Shown one piece after another: positions 1 through 12,000 of a stretch of DNA of 64,000 nt (position 1 is the first letter of the stretch; the number at the start of each line of letters is the position of its first letter). The translations under genes and the position numbers were made by a program. The notes beneath the pieces were generated by a model that had not been told where the DNA came from, ran no database searches, and saw nothing but the letters and a program-made list of their open reading frames with translations. Source of the stretch: Acanthochlamys bracteata (lineage: Eukaryota > Streptophyta > Magnoliopsida > Pandanales > Velloziaceae); assembly GCA_019914995.1 (NCBI GenBank), contig CM034137.1, positions 3,286,001-3,350,000 of the forward strand, written 5' to 3'.

Positions 1-761
1 AATTAACTCAATCACAACATTCTCTATTATATTCGCAGACACACAATTTTCATTTGCTAATCCTCGTTGCACAACCAAAAATGTAGACAGAACAAGTTAC
101 ATGGCGAACTTTCATCTTTTAAAACTAAAGCGTCAACTTCATGTCCATGCAAGGAATAAGCTGATGGTAAGACAATTGAGCGTCTCTCTTTTGAGGTAAA
201 AATACTGTGTCTATACGAAGTAATCATTTTCCGGAACGAATAATTTAGCAGACCACACTTTCAAGAGAGATTATATGCGGGTGTGTGTATACGAAACACT
301 TCTCAAAAAACACTTGCTAGGAAGAAAACCCAACACCGGCTGCCATAAGAATGAAGTAAATTCTGAAAATTAGTGAACAGAATTGAGTGAGAACTTCTTC
401 TAAAATCTCTGTTCTTTCTCAAAGCTGGAATGCAGGCATCAGCTTTGATATTAACCTACACTTAGATTTATGAGTCTTAACTGTGTGGAACAAGAACTAG
501 ATATGTGTTACCATAAATTGAAGAAAGATTTCCAATTGGTCTAAATAACTCGTGTTCCTGAAAACAAACTAAATAAACTAACAGCTGGTGCTAAAGTTTA
601 TATCTTTACTTTCATTTCAATCACATTTTCAGTTTCCACAGCACGGATTATTCCATTCTACCAGATCATTAGGAATTGGAATTGTTGGGAAATTTTGGAA
701 ATTTGCTGTAAATTAGTGATGGATAAAAGAAAGAAAAAGAAGAAGAGGGAATTAAGCTTAC
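1..761. other. left edge, no gene recognised (possible intron of a minus-strand gene)
   Basis: No open reading frame with recognisable protein similarity is visible on either strand. The stretch could be the first intron of a minus-strand gene that starts near 872 and runs off the window, because a plausible minus-strand splice donor (GTAAGC) lies at its right border. This is inference only. Confidence 0.25.
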
Positions 762-872
762 GAGTTTAAGACGTTCCGATTTATCGCCGCCGTTGACGCG
801 CGAGCGGGCGGAAGGGACTCGGAGAGAAATGGAATAAAAGGAGAATATAACGAGAGATAATAATATAATCAA
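762..872 (-). other. possible first exon or 5' leader of a minus-strand gene leaving the window
   Basis: Read on the minus strand, this GC-richer segment opens with an ATG at 872 and stays open for 37 codons to a plausible splice donor (GT at 761-760, context CTC|GTAAGC). The start of the peptide is hydrophobic (MIILLSLVIFSFYSI), followed by a basic, Arg/Ser-rich part. I do not recognise a family. It may equally be an untranslated leader. The local rise in GC and the CG-rich palindrome just upstream suggest a promoter/first-exon region of a gene whose body lies left of the window. Confidence 0.3.
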
Positions 873-885
873 ACAATGAGATAAG

Positions 886-899
886 CGCGAGATCTCGCG
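886..899. promoter_or_regulatory. 14-bp perfect CG-rich palindrome
   Basis: The sequence CGCGAGATCTCGCG is a perfect palindrome lying 14-27 bp upstream of the minus-strand ATG at 872. It is very unlike the AT-rich surroundings, and includes CGCG cores of the kind CAMTA-type factors bind. A promoter role is inferred from position only. Confidence 0.3.
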
Positions 900-900
900 G

Positions 901-1774
901 GTATCATTTACGTTTTGCGTTAGTCAGTAATTAGCTTATTATAGGTTCGTTTATTTATTTTGTTCTCTCTTTTAGTTTTTTCTTTGTTTAATTTAAAATA
1001 TGCCACACGTGTAAGGATTTTTTTTTCTCTCTTATGTCTTTTAATAGATAAAACGGGATTTGCCAAGGATGGTTAAAAGCTTTGAAGCTATTTCTTTATT
1101 TAAAACAAAATGTAATGATAGTGATAAATTTTAAAACATTTATTCGATTCAACCAAGGAGCGTACGATTAGTAACGTCAAATTTAAAATCGTATTTTAAA
1201 TATTTGTAATTAAATTTTATAAAAATATAAAATATAAAATAAAATTTTTAAAAAAATAAAGTGAAAGTAAAATTTAATATTTGTGTTTTAATAGATATTT
1301 AAAATGTATTAAAAATTGAAAGATATAATTGTATTGAAAATTATATAAATAAAAAATTGAAACTAAAATTTCGCATATAAAAATAAAATTTTAAATTTTT
1401 TATATAATTAAAATATATAAATTATTCAGAATTTAAAATCTGATAAAAAAATAAAGTTATAAATATTAAAAAAACTTAAAAAAAAACTATCATATATTGA
1501 AATTAAAATTTTTATTTATAAATCTTCTAACCATAACCAAAGCTATAGAAATAATAAAAATCTATTGGTATCAAGAGGTTATTATTTTTAAAAAAATTAC
1601 TAAAACTTAATTAGTTAATAATAATTATGGTAAATAATATTAGTAGAAATACTGAAGTGAATTTATATCATATAATCAATTAAATTGAAAATGTTTTTAT
1701 ATTGTTCTATAGCTAAAAAATATTTTATTGAAAATAAAGTAAATTTTTAAGATAAAACAAAATATATAAGAGAG
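901..1774. other. AT-rich intergenic DNA
   Basis: Extremely A+T-rich sequence with many runs of A and T and no supported gene. Parts around 1190-1450 resemble the AT-rich repeat family seen elsewhere in the window. Confidence 0.5.
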
Positions 1775-2290
1775 GTGGAGAAAGTTTTCACTTGGTCATC
1801 AGCACCTCAACTTTCACAGAAGAAGATTGAATTTTCAAATCAGAAACTGAACTGTTTGTGCATCCATTTCACTACCTCAACTAGTGTTTCTGCAGAAGGC
1901 GGTGGAGTTGGAGAACGTTTGCTGGAGTCAGGGATTGCTAGAGAGAGGATTGGAAGGTCTAGAAGGAACTAGGGAAGAATGGAGTTGGATGTCAGGGATT
2001 TGGTGTGCAGACAGCGAACGGAGGCGGAATCGAAGCCGGGGCGACGGAGGAAGGTTTGAGTGGTCGTTTGGAGAAAGATTTGAGTTTTAGTGAGAATCAC
2101 ATCCACCTCCACCTCCCCCTTCCTAAGCCAATAGCTGATCACCGGATCGCCATCAATAGTATCCGGAAATCGGAGAAAGTTTGAATAGAAGGAGAGGAAA
2201 GTGAGAGAGCGCGGGGGCTGACGGTTACTAGTAAGAGATACGAAGTTGTCTCCGGCGAGAGAAGTGATCGGATTTTCACATCCACTCCTC
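1775..2290. other. GC-richer island of unknown function
   Basis: A sharply bounded island of near-balanced base composition between AT-rich flanks. Short open frames exist on the + strand (for example an ATG at 1979 open for 26 codons), but none shows a known domain and stops are frequent in all frames. It could be a first exon/leader of an unrecognised gene, a gene relic or a transposon part. No function is assigned. Confidence 0.3.
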
Positions 2291-4875
2291 CAAAAGTAAA
2301 CACAAAATTTTTAATTTTTAATTTTTACTTTTATATTATAATAAACACAAAAAATAAACTTATTTTAAACAATTAAAATTTTAAAATTATTTTTAAATTC
2401 ATTTTAGTTCAAAACAAACTTATTTTTAGGAATGTATAAAATAACTTTTTTTTTGCAAAAAATCTTACTTAAGGTTTGTCAAAAACCAATTTGATTTTTT
2501 TTAATTAAAAAATAAAAATTATAAATATCAATATACTACACTTACAATTCTGTATATTATTCAAATTTATAAATATTTTAAAATAAATTATTTTGATATA
2601 ATATTTAAATAAACTTAAAATAGTGTGAAAGTGCTGTCAAACAGCCACATACTCTGATGTGAACAGAATTTTTAAGAATTTTTTTCTCAATTTTTTATTT
2701 TATATTTATTATTAAATTTTATAATATTTTTAAAAAAAATTTTTAAAAATTTTAAAATACAAAAAAATATTACAAAATTTGTTTAGTGATATATTTTATT
2801 ACTATTTTTAAGTGAAAAAATATTATTATTTTTAATAATATATAAAGAATATATATATATATTATTATTAAAAATTAATATTTATAATTTTTATTTAATA
2901 ATTTAATTATTAATAGATTGATTTAAATTTGATATAAATAAATTAAATTAAAATTAATAATTTTAATTTATTCAAATAAATAAGTTAAATTAAAATTAAA
3001 TAATTTTATATAAATCGATCCGGATTGTCTCCCCTGCTGCCGGTTGCACTTGCATTGAATCGCTGGAACAACAAAAATTTTAATTAGCACCCAATCAACA
3101 ATCTTGTGAACGCAATCAATGGCACTCTAATTGTGTGCTACACTTACGTAAAGACTAATTAGTTGGTTTCTTTTACAAGTTATTACTATCTGATGGAAAT
3201 GTTTAGGATAATAAAGACTTTTAAGAAATAAAAATTATATAATTATTAATTAAATCAATTTGAATTTTATATAATAATTAAATATATTAAATTAAAATTA
3301 ATAATTTTAATTATATAAATATATAAATTTAATTGAAGTTAAACGATTTTAATATAATTATTATATGGATTGATCAAAACTCGATGTTTTGTTAATCGGT
3401 ATTGCATCTCTTATCAAGGAGTTAACTAGGCTGATATTTCTAATTTTCTTAAAAAAATTTAATTGATCTTTTTCGACTTAAGCACATATTTTATTGCTTT
3501 TCAAACTCGTTATATTAATTTGAAATAATTTAGAGCACCTATCAGCTAATCCGATAATGTAAATTATAAAAGTACATTTTTAATTAGTAATCTTTTTAAA
3601 AACTAGATTTTTCTAAAATAAAATAAAGGTTTCAAAAATAATTTGTTGTAATTAAATAAATCTAGAAATAATTAAAATAACTGTAGAAGTAAATTTACTA
3701 ATTAAAAAATTAATTTGAACTATATTGACACAAGCTCTAAAGTTCTTCAATAGAAGACGTGTTATTTTAATATGGGTTAAGTAGGAAGTGAATATTTGAA
3801 ATTGCTTAAAACTAAAAAAAATTTTAAAATTTTCATTTATTAATTTCTAAAATAAAATTATATAATATAATTTTAAATTAGTTTATTTTTAAAATATTAA
3901 TTATCTTTAAAAGATAATAAAAATAAAATATTGAAAATACAATTTTAATAAGCAAAACATGTCATTAGCGTAGAGTAAGATCGAGAACAATTTGGACGTA
4001 TTTATTAACAATCTAAGTTTTACTTTAAATTTATTTTTAATATAAAATAAAATAATTAAAAAAAATTTGTTTATCAAATTTTTTTTAAAATTCAATTTTA
4101 AAATTTACTATTAATATAAAGTTAATATAAAAATTTATTTTTACTAAATATTTTTACTTTTTAATTTAAGTTTTTTAATTTATCCTTTAAAAATTCAAAT
4201 TTTACCTACTTTAAGTTCTAGGTAGACACGCCCTTTGCTTCTGTGCTTGTTTGGCTGGCTCGCTACCTTTTTATCTTGCTTTTCCAATATAAATAATTTA
4301 ATATTACTTTTTATTAAATTGGCCTGCCGCTGCCTGCTTGGCTAGCATCAGAGAAGCTTTCATTCCCACGGGCCCTTTTTTGTCGGAAATTAGAAAGTTA
4401 ATATTTAGTTTTATTTGGTTTTCGGAAGTAGTTAAAAAATAAAAATAACAACTTGTCACTGTTATGTTTAAAATAGTAAATATTATTTTAAAGTATTTAA
4501 ACTACGAAATGTTTATAAAATTTATTTAGAAAGGAATTTGATATTTTTATTTAAAAATTTTATATTTTTTAAACTTCAAATAAATTTTAAAATACTATAA
4601 TATATTTTTCTAAAATATAAAAACTTTAAATAAAAATTAATATTATAAATAGTGTTAAGTATCTCTAAATAGTAATTGGTTTATCAAAAAAATATCGGGA
4701 TTCCTTACGTTGTCCTATAACCGATATTTTCTGAAAACGGAACGAAGGGCTCTTTAAGACATAGTATCTAACTCTTTTAAAATTCCAAAACAATTAAATT
4801 TGATAATTTTATTTCATCGATACATATTACATATAAATATAAATTTATATAAACTCAAAACTTAAACAATATATA
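2291..4875. other. AT-rich intergenic DNA with two small GC-richer patches
   Basis: Mostly low-complexity A/T sequence. Two patches (about 3018-3160 and 4200-4375) have more balanced composition but no coding signal that I can support. Around 2330-2760 the sequence resembles the AT-rich repeats at 20.2, 21.1, 39.9, 47.8 and 48.6 kb. Confidence 0.4.
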
Positions 4876-7800
4876 GACCATATTTGATTAAGCTTAAATG
4901 TTAGAGCTTTTATCTGCAAGCTAATGTTTAAATGTTCTTACTGAAAAATGCGTTTGTTGTGTTTTTGCCAAAAAAGCTATTTTTTTTACTGTTTAAAATT
5001 TTTTTCTAAAATAAAATCGAAGATATTTTTGAATAAACTTATGCTTATAAATAAATAAAATATATAGTGATCAAAATATTCTTAAATATATAATAAATAA
5101 TATATTGTTATATAAATTTATTTTATTTATTATTTATTTTTTTAAATTTTGATTTTATAATTTTTTATAAGTTTTTTCTTAATATTTATTATATTGGTAT
5201 TTACAAATCTAATAATAAATATATTATTACTAATTTATGATAATATTATATATATATATATAATATAAATTGGAGAAATAAAAAATAATATAGTAATACA
5301 TTAACAATTTTAAACTAATAAAGATAATATAATTATACATTTAACAATTCAGCGATCATAAATAGAAACAAATATAATCATAATATTCATAATTATTATT
5401 TATATATTTTATTAAAATTGCATCACGGTGTGTGATCCACTTTGCATCAATATGATTAACTTCGTCTTCAGATTGCATCAATCTGATCAATATAACGTAC
5501 TAATTTTTTAGAATTGTCGACAAAAATACACTTGTAAATTGAAAAAAAAGTCTGTACAATTTTATAAAAAGTAACTCAAAATTTTTTTAAATATGATTAA
5601 AAAAGAACTTGTAAAACTACATTCACCACAATGAAACCAATAAAGAATGTGCGTTCAACAAATAGTTCCATATTTAATATAGAAAGGATTTGCAAATAAA
5701 TTTATTACAATGCAGAGGGTGGAGGAAAGATGTACATGTCAATCTTTTAAAGAATTTGTAAGGCTCGCATAGTTTTTTTTGTGTAAATTATACGCAAATT
5801 ATGTAAGCTGAATTTTAAAGCCACCTGTAGAGCCAGCTTTCAACATCCAACAACAGTATGCCAATGAGTTCATTTCAAGCATCAGTAAGAAATTTTGAAG
5901 TCAACAATAACATGCCGTGAGCAATGTTCCTAGAATGTCATAGTCTCTGAAGGGATTTCCTTCTAGTTGGTAACATGATTTACTCACGCAATGCTCTTCA
6001 CTCATGCAGTCTTCCTAGAATGTCATGGTTCCTGAATACATGGTACCTGAAATTCAAAAAACGAAACAATAAGCATACGTTAGTTCGAGTATGTATATCC
6101 CAAGCTGCAATCTAACTGCAAGAACATAAATTGATTGAGCCATACTCTTTAATGCCACCTTACTATCTAAAAGCACTATTATACCATTAACACTCTAAAA
6201 TCCACAGCAGTATCTTACAGGATACCCTTGTCTAACAACTTCTGTAGTTACAAATTCTAAATAAAAAATAATCAAGTCTCTCAGTGAAATCAAAGTAGGT
6301 AATCCATGTATCAAGTCGCCTATTGTTAACTTCTTTTAAGCATGTAATATTATACAACCTCATCTTTACGTGAGTGGTGTGCACACATTTCAGGCCTAAT
6401 TTCATATAGAAGCTCAGGTTTGATATGATTCGCAAGCTTATATGCAAAGTGACACTGTCAATATCCATGCAGTACTATAACCATGCAACTCTTAATTATC
6501 TTAAGCTTATAGAGCCTACATGTTAAGGCAGTAAAGGGTTAGCAATTTAATTTCTTTCAGCAACTTAGTAAGGGGTTCCAATTACCATATATATGACTAC
6601 ATTATAGAGTTGTTCAAAGCTTTCAAGTAAAAGTAAACAAGTTCTAGACATACGGCCAATATAGAGCTTAGGTAAGTTATGAAGTTGAATTAGTTAGGGC
6701 CTAAGTTGGAAAATAGAAGCACCTAAAGCACTTCTAAACATACATTGACTGTGACTTGATATACCTAACCATTGGAAGAAGAACTATGTAGAAAGTGAAT
6801 TGACCATAACTACTTGAGTGTTCTAAACAGACCCAGAATGTATTGCAGTAAAGAAACATAACATAGAAATAAATTATAGACAACGCACTTGGCATAATGT
6901 GAATTTAAAACTAATTTCGAAATCAATCAAATTGAGAACTTAGACTACTGCTGCCCACTTGAAGTTTTTTAAGTGCCATTCGATATTAAACTAGTTTTTC
7001 ATATAGTAAACTAATACAACATCAAAATAGCTTTTTATATACTAATGAACCAATAGGTTTCTTTGAGCAGGTCTTTTATGTAAAAGTTCCATGCAACAGT
7101 TGAATTTGGGGTCTGTTTATATTTGCTTCAGAGGCGATCATCAAATTGCTATTGTATACATTCTGCGAAATCAAACAGATATGATCAACCACCCAATTAA
7201 ACAAAAATTTGGAAAAGGGGTGAATGAGCATGAACATACAGAATATGGATAACAACATTAGCTTCTTAAGATTCGCTCAAATATATTATATTTTGAGAAA
7301 CATAAAAGAGAAACTTAGCACAAAACACAAACAACAGGAATAAACAAAGAAGCACAACACTACCCAACAAAGAATCAATCTTTAGCTTCTATACAAGATC
7401 AGAAACACTAGAGCTAGCAAAACTATTGGAGCACGAAAAACACAAAATTCATAAGAATCAATCCACGACCAGGTATATATCTTAACCAACTATCAAAATA
7501 ATATAACAATCTATTAATTAAATCAAAGGTGAAGAAAGACTACTAAATTCTTCTAACTAACCTCAGCAACAATCAAACTGATTTGTACAGCAACTTCTTT
7601 AGTTTCAAAGATGTTAAAGAGAAATTAGGATTGAAATTAAGACTCTTTTAGAAGAGAAACTAAATCGAGACAGAGAAGTTTCTGCAATTCTCGGAGAAAA
7701 GAATCGAATGAGCGGTCGAGAGAAGAACGAAAAAGAGTTTCAATTGGAGAAGAACGAAGCAGGAATCGAGTTTGGAGAACGAGTCGAGAAGTCATTTACC

Positions 7801-8306
7801 TTCAATTAACTGAAATTGATGGCGGGAGGACGAGTCGACGTCAGTTAAGGAAACAAACAAAACTACAGTTCCGATAGTGGCGCTGACGAGCTCAATTTGG
7901 CGTCGGTAAAAACATCGTGAGTAGATTGGCACTAGGAGAAGAGGCCGGAGGAAAAAAAAGAGAATGATCTGCATCGGGGAAGCAAATCGCGGCTATAGGA
8001 GAAAAAATCGCGGTCGCGGGAGAGCGAGGGCGATCGGGTGCGATAAGAGAAATGAGAGAATAGGACGGCTGAGAGGGTGAGCACAAACTGTATACAGTTT
8101 GTAATTTGAATTTGTGATGGACAAAACAGATTATTCACAACAGCGAAATAAAAAGTCCCGTACTGTTTTAGCATCTTTCTGATGATTTTATTTTTTAGCA
8201 AAATAAGTAACTTATTTATGTGAAAAATTACAGTTGTCAAATAAATTTTTTACTATTAGCTGTTTTTTTCGATAAAAGTAACAAAATCGCGTTCCCAAAT
8301 ATGGCC
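4876..8306. mobile_element. candidate 3.4 kb DNA element with imperfect terminal inverted repeats
   Basis: The left end begins GACCATATTTG and the right end closes CAAATATGGCC, inverted copies differing at one position. Further inward, poorer matches continue for roughly 60-90 bp (poly-T tract, TAGCT, ACGC motifs). Both ends are flanked by ATA, which could be a 3-bp target duplication. The interior encodes no transposase that I can see. Its right part (7560-8090) is GC-richer. A composite or non-autonomous element is the best reading, but chance similarity of short AT-rich ends cannot be excluded. Confidence 0.35.
7800..8090 (-). ncRNA. possible minus-strand transcribed exon (non-coding or untranslated leader)
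   Basis: A GC-rich block that, read on the minus strand, is rich in CTC/TCTC/CGCC tracts typical of plant 5' leaders and ends at a plausible donor (GAAG|GTAAATG, GT at 7799-7798). A matching plausible acceptor (AATTTCAG|GTACC) lies further along the minus strand near 6050, followed by sequence without an open frame. Three overlapping short minus-strand frames here share no family similarity. A long non-coding transcript or dead gene is possible. Expression data would be needed. Confidence 0.25.
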
Positions 8307-9079
8307 ATAGTAATACAAATATTTGACTTTCGAACGTAGAAAAGATTATGTTCATATAAATACAATTACTAATATTTTAGAAAAATAAAGTTCAGAATAT
8401 ATAAAACTATTATAAACAATCTGACATCAAAGCTTCTGCTTGTGCTGTTCCGGAGATTATCCAAAAACAAAGCTGAAAAGCAGCACCAGCACTGCCCTTT
8501 TCCACTAGGACCTGCCAAAAAGCACGCCGTTTTCCAAAACTCTTAAATTTTTTAAAATAAAAACTTCCCCAAATTGTTCTCTACTCTCCCGCCCTCTCCC
8601 AACAAATCTTCGAAAATTCCGAATCACACTCGCAGACATTGACAAAACTTTAATATCCCTTCTTAAAAAACTCCAATATTCCGAATCACACTAATTAAAC
8701 CAATCCTAACACTAATTAAACCAATCCTAATTCCTGTTATGTAATTACTTTCTTCAGTCAATCTCAAACTAATTCCCTTCCCTTTCATCAGCACAGTCGT
8801 TAATTTTTCTACTTCTCTTCTTCTTACTTCTTAGCAGCAGCCATGGCTGCAAACCCAACCAAACCAAAAATAATCTTATTCTTCTACTCTTCTTCCGTGT
8901 TTTACTCTTCTCTCACATGCCCACTCTCATAATTCTCTTCTCTTAACTAACCAATTCCATTCCATTCCCGGATGCGTCCCCGCAACGCCTACTCATTACA
9001 TACCCAGATCTACTACCGCTTCTCTATAACAATATCATACAACACTCGTAGCTAGAACAGTCAGAGAAAAATCATAAAT
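8307..9079 (+). promoter_or_regulatory. upstream region and probable leader of the receptor-like kinase gene
   Basis: This pyrimidine-rich stretch, with many CTTCT and TTCTC tracts, precedes the kinase ATG. A weak TATA-like motif (CTCTATAAC) lies near 9021-9029, leaving a short leader. A 21-bp unit (ACACTAATTAAACCAATCCTA) is directly repeated at 8688-8708 and 8709-8729, placing two CCAAT boxes in tandem. Which elements are functional cannot be told from sequence. Confidence 0.4.
8688..8729 (+). repeat. two tandem copies of a 21-bp unit with CCAAT boxes
   Basis: Perfect head-to-tail duplication of ACACTAATTAAACCAATCCTA about 350-390 bp upstream of the kinase start codon. Each copy carries a CCAAT motif. 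Confidence 0.8.
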
Positions 9080-12000
9080 ATGGAAAGAAGAAGAAGATTT
9101 TCGTATTTAGTATTTCAGATTTTGTTGGTCTTGTTTTTGTTAACCTTACTGGTGTTGCAGAGCGTTAATGGAGAACCAAAAGAAGACAAACAAGCATTGC
9201 TGGACTTTATTAAGAACGTGGGGGAAGGAAAACGAGATATCAACTGGGAGAATTCCACGTCAGCATGCGAAAAATGGACTGGTGTAACCTGCTCCGCCGA
9301 CCGTTCGCGTATTGTGTCCCTCCGCCTACCCGGCGTTGGATTTAACGGTCAGATCCCACCTAACACGCTCAGCCGTTTAACGGCGCTACAGATTTTATCT
9401 CTCCGTTCGAACGGATTTAACGGTCCGTTTCCGTCGGACTTCGTTAATTTAACGTCACTCACCGGACTTCACCTTCAACTGAACTCGCTTTCCGGGCCGA
9501 TTCCAAAAGATTTCAGTTCCTGGAAAAAACTTACCGTTCTTGATCTTTCATTCAATTCATTCAATGGCTCGATTCCTTCTTCGATTTCGAATCTCACTCA
9601 GTTAACCGCTCTCAATCTCTCGAACAATTCGTTTTCCGGCGAGATTCTTTATCTGGAACTCCCCAAACTCCAGTTTCTGGATCTATCAAACAACAAGCTT
9701 CAAGGAAGTATCCCAAAATCTCTACTCAGATTCTCTAATTCCTCGTTCTCCGGCAACAATTTAACTAGAGTTTCACCGGCAGTTTTAGCTCCACCGCCAG
9801 TTTTAGTGCCGCAACCTCTTCCACCGGCTGCTGTTGTTCCGAGCAAAACGAAGAAACTGAACCAATCAGCTGTTCTAGGAATCATTGTTGGTTTTATCGC
9901 TTCTTTGTCGGCAGCGTTCTCTGTTCTCTTACTGCTCTATTGCTCTAGGCGTAAAGATGATTTTAAGGTTTCAGGCAAGGCTGGAAAAGGGGACAGGTCG
10001 CCAGAGAAAGCAGTGACAGCGAATCAAGATGTGAACAATCGGCTTGTTTTCTTTGAAAGGTGTACTTATGCTTTTGACCTCGAGGATTTGCTGCGGGCTT
10101 CAGCGGAAGTGCTTGGGAAGGGATCGTATGGGACTGCTTACAAGGCAGTGCTTGAGGATGCAACCACTGTTGTGGTGAAGAGATTGAAGGAGGTTGGGGT
10201 TGGAAAGAAGGAATTTGAGCAGCAGATGGAGATGGTAGGAAGGTTGCAGCATGACAATATGGTCGACCTCAGGGCTTACTACTACTCCAAGGATGAGAAG
10301 CTCATGGTGTATGACTACTATATGCTTGGGAGCGTGCACTCCATGTTGCATGGTATGGCTATATCTCAATATCTTTCTTCTTTTATGATTTTTAATAAAT
10401 TAGTTGGCATGCTTAAGCTTAACTCTACCAAATTTGAGTAACCAATTGCTACTTTGATGTCACGACCCAAACCAAGTGCCATAATCGGCACGAGACTAAA
10501 CCAAACTCAAACAATATCTAGTCCAGTAAGCCTACAAAGAATTGACTTTAAAATAATACGTGTAAATATTTTCAAAAATTTCGGCAAAATTTTTTTTTGA
10601 AATTCGAGGGGAAAACCTAACAACTAAACCACAACCACAAAGTCTTAACAACAACGCTAAGGAATAAAAGAACCAGCAAACTTAGTTGGCTTGTACAACC
10701 GCTATTTGTGGTAATAACTTCAATAATGAAGAAAATAATTGAATAAACAACTGGCTATCAAGCCAATAATTTATAAAATAATAATAAGAACAAAACAGTC
10801 TCGAAAGTGCTACAGAGCCAACTAAATGAAATATGAAACGACTAACATATCTATGACGTGTCTTCAATCCGCAGCTACGGAGTCCACTAAATTCAAATAA
10901 AATCTTGTAAAGACTAGGAGAGGATAAAGAAAAGAAAGAGGATGAGCATAGTTTCAGTGAGGTGAAAAGCAGATGCACCGTTTTGAAATTTCTAATGCAT
11001 TACCTAATATTTGATTTTTATATTTCTACAAGTACAAAAATATAAGAATTGATCAAGATCATCCCTACAAAGTCCTGAATCGTTTCATACCGACTCAGTT
11101 CTCGCTAGAGAGGATACGAAAAGAATGAGATGCAACACACAACAATCCATTTCTTTTATAAAATTATTATGCTATGCAAATTTTCTATCCTTATGTTACA
11201 TAGTTATGCATATGCAGTTAATGACTCAACTTAATGAATGTTGCATATGCTTATGCTAGACAATTGACTATATATTATTCTGAAAGTCATGCATTTTTAT
11301 GTATGTCAATATACCCATGCATTCATTTCAAGGCCATAATACATATATATAATATATCCACATCAGCAAGTATATGATAATAATATATGCAAATGCATTA
11401 GAGGCGGCCATATAGTTTAAGTGACCGAGTGAGACCACATCTTTAACTCGCATCACGTCACTATACATATTATACAAGCGTATATACATAATGCTTTTAT
11501 ATATTAGAGTCAAGTAAATTCGGTGTTCCAGTATGTCCTAAGACTCACCAGCTATTTCGGTGCTTAGTATGTTTTGGAACCCACTGGTGATGCATATCTC
11601 ATAGCTCAATACTCACTATGTCTTGGAACTCAAGGACTATCTATATATCTCGTTATCCGGTATATCCTGTGACCCAGCGTACATGCAAGCATCTATAATA
11701 TGAGTTAGGGCAATACTTGTTAGGTTCTGTATTGTCCCACACCAATGCAGTTCTTAATAAGTAGATGCAATATAATAGACTTTCACATAATGAACATGAT
11801 ATGCCCAATGCATTCAAATGTTATCATAATTGTATATATGCATGTTTGAAATATAAACAGTAATGTGTACGTCAAGCATATTCTTTTAATCATGCTACCT
11901 AGGTTCATGAAATGTTAGCATAATTTTATAATCATAATTATGATGTTATATAAGCATAATCTATAACTATATTATGCATTACATGCAAAAACTCCTACAA

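Noticed and set aside
1979..2068. Small plus-strand frame starting MELDVRDLVC
   Set aside because: Closes after 26 codons, with no splice site giving a sensible continuation.
4340..4375. Sequence AGCTTTCATTCCCACG resembling miR165/166
   Set aside because: Several mismatches in the core and no complementary arm nearby.
7892..8240. Overlapping minus-strand frames in the GC-rich block
   Set aside because: Composition-driven Ser/Pro/Arg/Phe-rich frames with no similarity. Better explained as untranslated leader or non-coding exon.
9700..10369. Three minus-strand frames antisense to kinase exon 1
   Set aside because: They mirror a well-supported coding exon in other frames and show no protein similarity.
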